A DNA stretch of 49,859 bases from an uncultured bacterium (GTDB lineage: Bacteria; Cyanobacteriota; Vampirovibrionia; Gastranaerophilales; Gastranaerophilaceae): positions 22,261 through 72,119 of the forward strand of contig CACYUI010000009.1 in NCBI GenBank assembly GCA_902777605.1, written 5' to 3'. The position numbers and the translations under genes were made by a program. The notes under the pieces are model-generated. The model ran no database searches and was not told where the DNA came from. It saw only the letters and a program-made list of their open reading frames with translations. Shown piece after piece: positions 43,875 to 49,859 of this stretch (position 1 is the stretch's first letter; each line of letters starts with the position of its first letter).

Positions 43875-46244
43875 TTACCCTGCTGCGAAGAGGTCACCGT
43901 CAAAATTTAAACCTTTGGCTTCTTTAAGCAGCGGATAGTCATCAAGGTTGTTGTTTCGGACAAAATTAATAGCTTCACTTCTGGCTTGTTCTAAAATTTT
44001 TGCATCATTAACAACATCTGCAATAATCATATCAGGGAGTCCGCTCTGTCTTGTTCCCAAAAACTCTCCGGGGCCTCTGATTTGAAGGTCTTTTTCCGCA
44101 ATAACAAATCCGTCATTAGTTTGAGTCATAATATCAAGTCTTGCTCTTGTTTCAGGTGAGCGGGAAGAAGTTGTAAGGATGCAGTATGATTGCAAATCAC
44201 TTCTGCCTACACGACCTCTGAGCTGATGCAATTGTGAAAGTCCAAAACGTTCGGCATTTTCTATTACGATTACTGTTGCGTTCGGTACATCAACACCAAC
44301 TTCAACAACGGTTGTTGATACAAGAATATCGTACTCTCTGTTTTTGAATTTGAGCATAACTTCGTCTTTTTCATCGTTTTTGAGTTTGCCGTGAAGAAGT
44401 CCGATTTTGTATTCGGGAAAAACTTCATTTTGCCACTTTTCTTTTTCTTCTGTGGCAGCTTTAGCTGAAAGTGTTTCACTTTCTTCAATAAGGGGGTAAA
44501 CAATGTATGCTTGTCGTCCTGCTTCAACTTCTTGTCGAATTAGTGCGGCTATTTGTCTGCGAGAATTCGTAATAGTTGTTTTTATTGGCTTTCTGCCTTT
44601 CGGAAGTTCGTCAATAATAGTCAAATCCAGATCGCCGTTCATTGTGATAGCAAGCGTTCTGGGAATAGGAGTAGCAGTCATTGTTAGCATATGAGGATTT
44701 ACGGCTTTTTTTCTTAAGGCAAGTCTTTGTTTTACGCCAAACCTGTGCTGCTCATCTACTACAATAGCGCCAAGCTTTGCAAATTTGATGTTATCCTGAA
44801 TAAGCGCATGTGTACCAACTGCAACATTCGTAATACCGTTTTTAATTCTCTCTTCTGCCTGAACTCTGGCTTTTTTACTCAAACTTCCGAGAAACAAATC
44901 GACTACAAGTCCAAAAGGTTCAAGCCATTTTTTGAAGTTCTTAAAATGCTGTTCGGCAAGGATTTCTGTAGGTGCCATAATAGCGGCTTGAAATCCCCGC
45001 TCTATTGCTGCAAGCAGAAAGACACAAGCAACAACGGTTTTTCCGCTTCCGACATCACCTTGCAGAAGTCTTTGCATCGGGTAAGGTTTTCCAAAATCGT
45101 TTAAGATTTCATTAATTGCATTTTTTTGTGCGGTAGTAAATTCAAACGGAAGTGAGGCTATGAATTTGTTTATAAGTTCGAATTGTGCATGTTTTAGAGC
45201 GCTTTGAGCTATAAGTTTGTGGTTTTCTTCCCTAATTTGCGCAAATTTTAATTGAAGTAAGAAAAGCTCTTCAAACGCAAGCGTGTACCTTGCCTGTTCA
45301 AGTTTCAAATTATCATCGGGAAAATGGATTTGTGTTATTGCTTCGTTTTTTGGCATTAAGTCGTATTTTTTAATAATGCTATCTGGTAAAACAGTTTTGA
45401 TATCTTGTTTAAATAGCTCGATTGCGGTAAAAATGATTTTTCTGAGAGATTTTATATTGAGATTTTCACTCAGGGGGTAAATGGGCACAATGCGACCTAA
45501 ATTAAGGTTAGAATTTTCATTCATTTCATAATCCATAATGGAGTATGTGGGTTTGTCGAGTGTAATCATACCATCATAGGTATTAAGCTTGACGGTTCCC
45601 GATACCATAATTCCCGAACCTTTAGGAAATTGCGACTTTGTGCGCTCAAGTGCGTATTTGTTAGGCTTTGCCGAAAAGAAATTCAGGTTAATACTTCCTG
45701 AACCGTCAGAAATTTTAACTTTTACTACTCCCAAGTTACTTTTGGTCGTGAAAGCTTCCACAGAGCGGATTGTACCAAAAATTGTCGTTGTTTCTCCGAC
45801 TTGAAGGTCTTTTATTCTGCAGCGAGAAGAATAGTCAACATATTTTCTCGGAAAATAATATAATAAATCGGAAACCGTAAAAATGCCGAGTTTGTTAAGT
45901 AAATATCCGACCTTCGGCCCGACACCTTTGAGATACATTACATCTGATTTTAGAGTCAGGTTTGTATTTTTGCTTACATTTTTTTCATTTTTTTCTTCAA
46001 GACTCTTTTTTATGACATTTACAAGCCTCTCTATAGAGCGCTTTCTATCCGGCATGGAAAACATAGGATATCGCTCAAAGTATTCTATCATAACTTGCCA
46101 TTTGGGGTTTTTCGAGGTTTTAAATTCTTTTTTTAATTCACCACAAATAAACTTGGAAAAACTCCCCGTACGCCCGTTAATATTGATGTACTGATACTTA
46201 ACCTCAACTTCTATGGCTTTTTTTATCTGTTCCAAGTTCTCCAT
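43875..46244 (-). CDS. recG: ATP-dependent DNA helicase RecG
   Basis: Remodels stalled replication forks and branched DNA. A helix-hairpin-like LKGVGPKVGYLLNKLGI (105-121) precedes the wedge/OB domain (about 150-235). The helicase core has Walker A GDVGSGKT (396-403), DEQHRFG in motif II, and LHGKLKNDEK, VVEVGVDVPNA and QLRGRVGRS later. At 789 aa it is about 100 residues longer than the E. coli protein because of the N-terminal extension (1-100), a feature I associate with cyanobacterial-type RecG. Alternative later starts seem unlikely. Confidence 0.96.
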   Translation of the reverse strand: MENLEQIKKAIEVEVKYQYININGRTGSFSKFICGELKKEFKTSKNPKWQVMIEYFERYPMFSMPDRKRSIERLVNVIKKSLEEKNEKNVSKNTNLTLKSDVMYLKGVGPKVGYLLNKLGIFTVSDLLYYFPRKYVDYSSRCRIKDLQVGETTTIFGTIRSVEAFTTKSNLGVVKVKISDGSGSINLNFFSAKPNKYALERTKSQFPKGSGIMVSGTVKLNTYDGMITLDKPTYSIMDYEMNENSNLNLGRIVPIYPLSENLNIKSLRKIIFTAIELFKQDIKTVLPDSIIKKYDLMPKNEAITQIHFPDDNLKLEQARYTLAFEELFLLQLKFAQIREENHKLIAQSALKHAQFELINKFIASLPFEFTTAQKNAINEILNDFGKPYPMQRLLQGDVGSGKTVVACVFLLAAIERGFQAAIMAPTEILAEQHFKNFKKWLEPFGLVVDLFLGSLSKKARVQAEERIKNGITNVAVGTHALIQDNIKFAKLGAIVVDEQHRFGVKQRLALRKKAVNPHMLTMTATPIPRTLAITMNGDLDLTIIDELPKGRKPIKTTITNSRRQIAALIRQEVEAGRQAYIVYPLIEESETLSAKAATEEKEKWQNEVFPEYKIGLLHGKLKNDEKDEVMLKFKNREYDILVSTTVVEVGVDVPNATVIVIENAERFGLSQLHQLRGRVGRSDLQSYCILTTSSRSPETRARLDIMTQTNDGFVIAEKDLQIRGPGEFLGTRQSGLPDMIIADVVNDAKILEQARSEAINFVRNNNLDDYPLLKEAKGLNFDGDLFAAG

Positions 46245-46265
46245 AGCTATTATTATATCAGAGTT

Positions 46266-46472
46266 TTATTGTTTTTCTCCAACAATTGCATAAAAATGCG
46301 TATTATTCCATCGGTTTGCTTCAGGAGGGTATATGTCAAATGTTTCAATATTTTTGAAACCAATATTTTTTAATAATTCTATTTCTTTTTCAATTTTAAA
46401 ACATTTTGAAATTAAAGGCAGAGTTTCTTGCTTAGTTATTGTTCCGTCTAAATCAAAAATAAACTTTGTCAC
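46266..46472 (-). pseudogene. HAD phosphatase N-terminus fused to a methyltransferase C-terminus (deletion remnant)
   Basis: The 68-residue frame starts like a HAD phosphatase (KFIFDLDGTITKQETLPLI, with DLDGT nucleophile motif) but switches near residue 30 to a sequence like the C-terminal end of a SAM-dependent methyltransferase (LLKNIGFKNIETF, then NNTHFYAIVGEK). Neither domain is complete, so a deletion probably joined two neighbouring genes. GTG start overlaps the stop of the upstream gene (GTGA), as in an intact operon. Confidence 0.65.
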
Positions 46473-46900
46473 TCGATTCTTAACTTCGATTTAATATAAT
46501 CTACAATATATTTGCCGACACAACCTTTGTTAACATTCAGATATTTATTAAAAAATTCTTCTCTTTGCGGTTTCATATAATCGTTACCATTTATTATAAC
46601 ATCATTGATAAACTTTTCTATATCTTTCCAACTTTGAGCAATATAACACTGTTGTATAGCCATTTGCCCAAATTCATTAAAATGAGTCAATAGCTCTTCT
46701 TTGTTTATAAATTTGTTGATAAAACATATTGGCTTTTTTGTATACAAATATTCTGTTATAAAACCCAAACTATCCAAAATCATTGTTAAATTTAAATGAG
46801 AGTTCCGATTGCTGTTCTCTTGTAAATATTGTTCAAGCAAATTTGTATTTTTTGCTATATCATAAAGCATTTCAGAACTTATTTCTTTTTCAAAATTCAT
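46469..46900 (-). pseudogene. Fragment of a CDP-glycerol glycerophosphotransferase-like (TagF/TarB) gene
   Basis: The 143-aa frame resembles only the C-terminal third of TagF-like proteins: ILDSLGFITEYLYTKKPICFI (about 41-61), then an FNEFGQMAIQQCY stretch and the ending R-EEFFNKYLN with YIVDYIK. Residues 1-38 do not extend the domain towards the expected catalytic N-part. It is therefore probably a truncated or internally deleted gene rather than an active transferase. It overlaps the next remnant by 4 bp, showing they once formed a glycan operon. Confidence 0.6.
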
Positions 46901-46949
46901 TTCAATAACCCTTTTATTTTTAAGACTATACCATATTTTTTGGGGGTAA

Positions 46950-46979
46950 TTGCACTAATATGTTAAATTATTGTATAAT
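46950..46979 (+). promoter_or_regulatory. Promoter of the 47.0 kb glycosyltransferase pair
   Basis: TTGCAC (46950-46955), an 18-bp spacer and a perfect TATAAT (46974-46979). The GGAGAG ribosome-binding site and ATG 47009 follow within 30 bp. Confidence 0.65.
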
Positions 46980-47008
46980 GTTTTGGTCAAAGATTATTTG
47001 GAGAGAGT

Positions 47009-48337
47009 ATGGCAAAGATTTCGGTTATTGTTCCGATTTATAATGTGGAAAAGTATCTTAGGGAATGTTTGGATAGTATTGTTAATCAAACATTCAAGGA
47101 TTTAGAAATTATTCTCATTAATGACGGCAGCAAAGATAACTCTCTTGAAATTATTAACGAATACGCATCTAAAGATAACAGAATTGTTGTAATAGACAAA
47201 CCCAACGGCGGATACGGCTCGGCTTGCAACGCAGGATTAGACAGAGCAACAGGAGAGTATGTCGCAATAGTTGAGCCGGATGATTATATAGAACTCAATA
47301 TGTATGAAGATTTATATAACCTTTCCCAAAACGGAAGTATTGATATAGTCAAGTCTTGTTTTTATATATATTACGATATCAAAAAGTTTCAAAAAGATGT
47401 AAAAGAATACTGGTGTATAAGATTTGAACTTCCTAAACAAGGAGAAGTTTTTAACATTTATGAGCATCCTGAATTTATAAGTTTCCACCCGAGTATTTGG
47501 TCAGCGCTATATAGACGAGAATTTTTGAATGAAAACAGTATTCGATTTGTAGAGGCTCTGGGAAGTGGTTGGGCTGATAACCCTTTCCGCATGGTTACAT
47601 ACATAAAAGCAAAGACCATAACTTACACAAATGAAGCTTATTATCACTGGAGAAATGTTCATTGGGATGTTGCAAAAGCACTCAATGATATAACGGTTCC
47701 TCACAATCGTTCTGCTGAAATTCATCAATGGTTAAAAGAAAATAACATAACAGATGAAAATATTCTCGCAAATTTGTATAAGATAGACCTTGGATATACA
47801 GGAACACTCACTAGAAAAATAAATATATTTAATTATAAAAAAATAAAACAAGAAATTTTAAAATTTATAGTTGATATAGATGAAAATATATTAAAAACAA
47901 ATAAATATCTTCCTTACAGTGAATATAAAAGATATTGGGAATTGAAAAAAGGGATTGGAAATTACTATATAAAAACTCTTATCCTAGGATATCTGTATCA
48001 TATAAGAATTTTAATAATGTACATTAATTTGTGTTTTAAAATATATACAAAGCAGAAATTGATGTTTTGGGGCGCGAGTTTATTTTTAATTAAATTTCTC
48101 AAAAATTTTAGAATAAAAACAAGCAATATACTTGGAATTATTGATAAAAACCCTGCAAGGTGGGGTGAAGAAATATACGGATATAAAGTATATCCGCCGG
48201 AAAGTATAAAGGATTTGAAACCTAAAAATCTGATAATGACTATTCAACATTACCATGAAGATAGATATCCCGATCTTAAACAACTTATTGAGGAAAACTA
48301 TTCTGGAGTAAATCTTTTGCCGGATATTTTTGTATAG
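47009..48337 (+). CDS. Family 2 glycosyltransferase with C-terminal Rossmann-like module
   Basis: The GT2 domain (about 1-235) begins ISVIVPIYNVEKYL (4-17), with NDGSKDNS (38-45) and EPDD (89-92) at the DXD position. Helical middle. Residues 349-442 repeat the module seen at 29090-30322: LMFWGASLF, NILGIIDKN, VYPPE, LLPDIF. The middle (about 315-345) contains a hydrophobic stretch that may touch the membrane. First gene of a two-gene operon with its own promoter; GGAGAG lies 5-10 nt before the ATG. Donor and acceptor unknown. Confidence 0.88.
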   Translation: MAKISVIVPIYNVEKYLRECLDSIVNQTFKDLEIILINDGSKDNSLEIINEYASKDNRIVVIDKPNGGYGSACNAGLDRATGEYVAIVEPDDYIELNMYEDLYNLSQNGSIDIVKSCFYIYYDIKKFQKDVKEYWCIRFELPKQGEVFNIYEHPEFISFHPSIWSALYRREFLNENSIRFVEALGSGWADNPFRMVTYIKAKTITYTNEAYYHWRNVHWDVAKALNDITVPHNRSAEIHQWLKENNITDENILANLYKIDLGYTGTLTRKINIFNYKKIKQEILKFIVDIDENILKTNKYLPYSEYKRYWELKKGIGNYYIKTLILGYLYHIRILIMYINLCFKIYTKQKLMFWGASLFLIKFLKNFRIKTSNILGIIDKNPARWGEEIYGYKVYPPESIKDLKPKNLIMTIQHYHEDRYPDLKQLIEENYSGVNLLPDIFV

Positions 48338-48345
48338 GAGATAAT

Positions 48346-49680
48346 ATGATAAAAAAAACAGCAATAATACTTTTGGCATATGCCGATTTTGAATCAATGG
48401 AAATATCTTTAGCAAATTATGCTAAATTAATGAAGCCTGAGTATAAAATGTTTATCCTTCAAAACGGCAGGGGAACATATGATTGCGAAAGAACATACCG
48501 ATTGGCAAAAAGATATGAATACTTATACCCCAAAAATATTAATGTTGTAGATTGGATTGCTCCTCAAGAACCATATTGTGCTATTAAAGAGCTTCTTGAA
48601 AGCATTGAAATGAAGGAGTTTGACTATATTTGCAAAGTCGATGACGATGTTTTTCCGCTTTCCGAAAATTGGCTTGAAAAAATGATAGAGTGTTATAAAA
48701 AGTCAAAAGACAAATATGGTAATGATTTAGGATATGTTACGGGACTTGTGAATAACAATCCGTGGGGATTTAATCAAGTTTTAGATATTTTTAATCTAAG
48801 AAAAGAATATAACCAAAGATATGCAAGAGCACATGTTGTTGGTTTTCCAAAAGATAAAGGCGAACCTGAAAGAATTGCAGAAAAAGATGAAATTTATACA
48901 GGTTGGTGTGGTACCGTATGGAGAAACTCGTATATTTCAAGGTGGTTGCATACAAAAACAACATATTATCCGAAAAAATATTTAAAACTTACAGAAAACT
49001 TAGGGTATATAGAAACAAATAACAAACAAAGATTTTCAATAAATTGTATATTATTTGAAAAGAAATTTTGGAGTATAGTTGGAGAGGGTTCTACCGATGA
49101 TGAATATTCTTTCTTAAAGTATTGCAGTAAGCATAACAAAAAAATAATAGCAGATTTGTCAAATCCTTTTGTTCATTTGACTTTTTATGTTCAAAGAGAG
49201 GAAAACAAGGATTTGCTGCCAAAAATCAGAGAAATTTATGAAAAATATCTTGAGTTACCGTTTCCTATTTCAATGTGTCCAAATAAAGAGTACGAAAACG
49301 AAAACAGGCTGAGATTTTTAGAAAGCACATTATTAAATAAAACGAGAGATATTCATGAAGAAAATTTCCTAAGAATAATTAATAATGAGAACAATATGGA
49401 TAAACGCATTGTTCTTTGGGGCGCAAGCATTTTCTTAAAAAACATAATAACAAAATATGACATAAAAAATCCCAATATTATAGGGATTGTAGATAAAAAC
49501 GAAAAAATGCATGGTAACAAAGTTGGGAAATTTACGATAGAAAATCCTGATATAATCCCGGAACTTAAGCCGGATATTATCTTGATATCAATTGTTCATA
49601 AAATTGATGAGCGATACGCTGATGTAAAACAATTTGTTGAGAAGAATAAACTCAAAGATACAAAAATTTATTTTGTATAA
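48346..49680 (+). CDS. Putative glycosyltransferase of a different family with the same C-terminal module
   Basis: The N-terminal region (1-345) has a GT-A-like start (TAIILLAYADFESM) and a VDDDVFPL motif (98-105) fitting a metal-binding DXD site, but it does not match the GT2 pattern of its neighbours. I do not recognise the exact family. Residues 351-444 match the shared module: IVLWGASIFL, NIIGIVDKN, ELKPDIILIS. AGGAG at 48336-48340 overlaps the stop of the upstream gene, and the 8-bp gap shows operon structure. A partner of the upstream transferase in one glycan pathway is likely. Confidence 0.75.
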   Translation: MIKKTAIILLAYADFESMEISLANYAKLMKPEYKMFILQNGRGTYDCERTYRLAKRYEYLYPKNINVVDWIAPQEPYCAIKELLESIEMKEFDYICKVDDDVFPLSENWLEKMIECYKKSKDKYGNDLGYVTGLVNNNPWGFNQVLDIFNLRKEYNQRYARAHVVGFPKDKGEPERIAEKDEIYTGWCGTVWRNSYISRWLHTKTTYYPKKYLKLTENLGYIETNNKQRFSINCILFEKKFWSIVGEGSTDDEYSFLKYCSKHNKKIIADLSNPFVHLTFYVQREENKDLLPKIREIYEKYLELPFPISMCPNKEYENENRLRFLESTLLNKTRDIHEENFLRIINNENNMDKRIVLWGASIFLKNIITKYDIKNPNIIGIVDKNEKMHGNKVGKFTIENPDIIPELKPDIILISIVHKIDERYADVKQFVEKNKLKDTKIYFV

Positions 49681-49730
49681 ACATATAATTTTTCTAAATA
49701 TGCATTTTACAACGAATTACATATTTTGGT

Positions 49731-49859
49731 GCAAAAAGTCTTAAAAGTAATGTACTTTTCATATGTTCATTTCTTTGTTGCCAAAGAAACGAACCAAAGA
49801 AAGCACCCAAGCTCGAACTACGCTCATTAATCAATTCTAAAGTTCAGCCTTAGGCGGAT
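49731..49859. repeat. Right-edge repeats: TTTTGGTGCAAAAAG, a hairpin and a TTCTTT/AAAGAA inverted repeat
   Basis: TTTTGGTGCAAAAAG (also inverted near 103-116, and at 35329) is followed by AAAAGTA-ATG-TACTTTT and then TTTCTTTG-TTGCC-AAAGAAA, related to the left part of the 26 kb direct repeats. It continues beyond the window, so its full length is unknown. Confidence 0.5.

Noticed and set aside
44490..45485. GGGGTAAAC and GGGGTAAATGG inside recG as further repeat insertions
   Set aside because: They encode YPLIEE and IYPLSE, which are normal conserved RecG motifs, so they are chance matches.

Overview
The window is an AT-rich bacterial chromosome segment (G+C looks like roughly one third by eye, not computed). 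It carries mostly housekeeping genes. The cell looks diderm: there is a TolC/NodT-type outer-membrane factor with an EmrA-like adaptor, plus a murD-ftsW-murG cell-wall block, ftsZ, a LD-transpeptidase and an RseP-type protease. The efp-accB-accC order, the RecG with a long N-terminal extension and the low G+C fit a non-photosynthetic relative of Cyanobacteria (Gastranaerophilales/Vampirovibrionia, 'Melainabacteria'). That placement is an inference from gene order and style, not a database result.

Layout. 0.3-2.1 kb: typA. 2.2-4.7 kb (minus): efp-accB-accC. 4.8-8.9 kb (minus): a compact unit of a REC-GAF-histidine kinase, a lone receiver protein, a 130-aa unknown and a degenerate PilB/GspE-like ATPase. 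9-9.6 kb (minus): LD-transpeptidase. 9.8-11.7 kb (plus): accD-accA and tRNA-Gly(CCC), whose 3' end is duplicated 176 bp downstream. 11.9-14.2 kb (minus): UDP-glucose dehydrogenase and a UDP-glucuronate-epimerase-like gene. 14.6-20.4 kb: a small secreted protein, then (minus) murD-ftsW-murG, hpf, a DPM-like glycosyltransferase and rdgB. 20.6-27.6 kb: VWA protein, lipA, rseP, a DUF4145-like membrane protein, an M16 peptidase and ftsZ. 27.9-30.3 kb: a secreted alpha/beta-hydrolase-like protein coupled to a glycosyltransferase. 30.3-30.8 kb: an AT-rich gap with a helically phased array of DnaA-box-like 9-mers. 30.8-37.8 kb: orphan oppD/dppD-like ATPase, metallophosphoesterase, uvrB, an ASKHA/BadF-like protein, a membrane protein and proS. 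37.9-43.1 kb: emrA and marR facing tolC across an interlocking-palindrome operator, then dnaK. 43.4-46.9 kb (minus): unknown, recG and two decayed surface-glycan genes. 47.0-49.7 kb (plus): two glycosyltransferases.

How the genes work together. The acetyl-CoA carboxylase subunits are all present in two separate blocks (accBC and accDA). Peptidoglycan synthesis and division are represented by murD, ftsW, murG, ftsZ and the LD-transpeptidase. Envelope glycan functions recur (ugd, epimerase, four glycosyltransferases, glycan-gene remnants). Three of the glycosyltransferases share one C-terminal Rossmann-like module.

The non-coding DNA is unusually informative. It holds (i) a family of short hairpins with constant TAGGT and ACAAT edges and covarying arms, (ii) a C/G-rich hairpin family, (iii) a 75-bp direct repeat after ftsZ, (iv) GGGGTAAA repeats that supply stop codons and sit in frame in lipA and emrA, (v) a tandem repeat, microsatellite and inverted repeat between tolC and dnaK, and (vi) the phased 9-mer array, the best candidate for an undescribed control region (origin or operator). 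No rRNA, CRISPR array, transposase, integrase or riboswitch was recognised.
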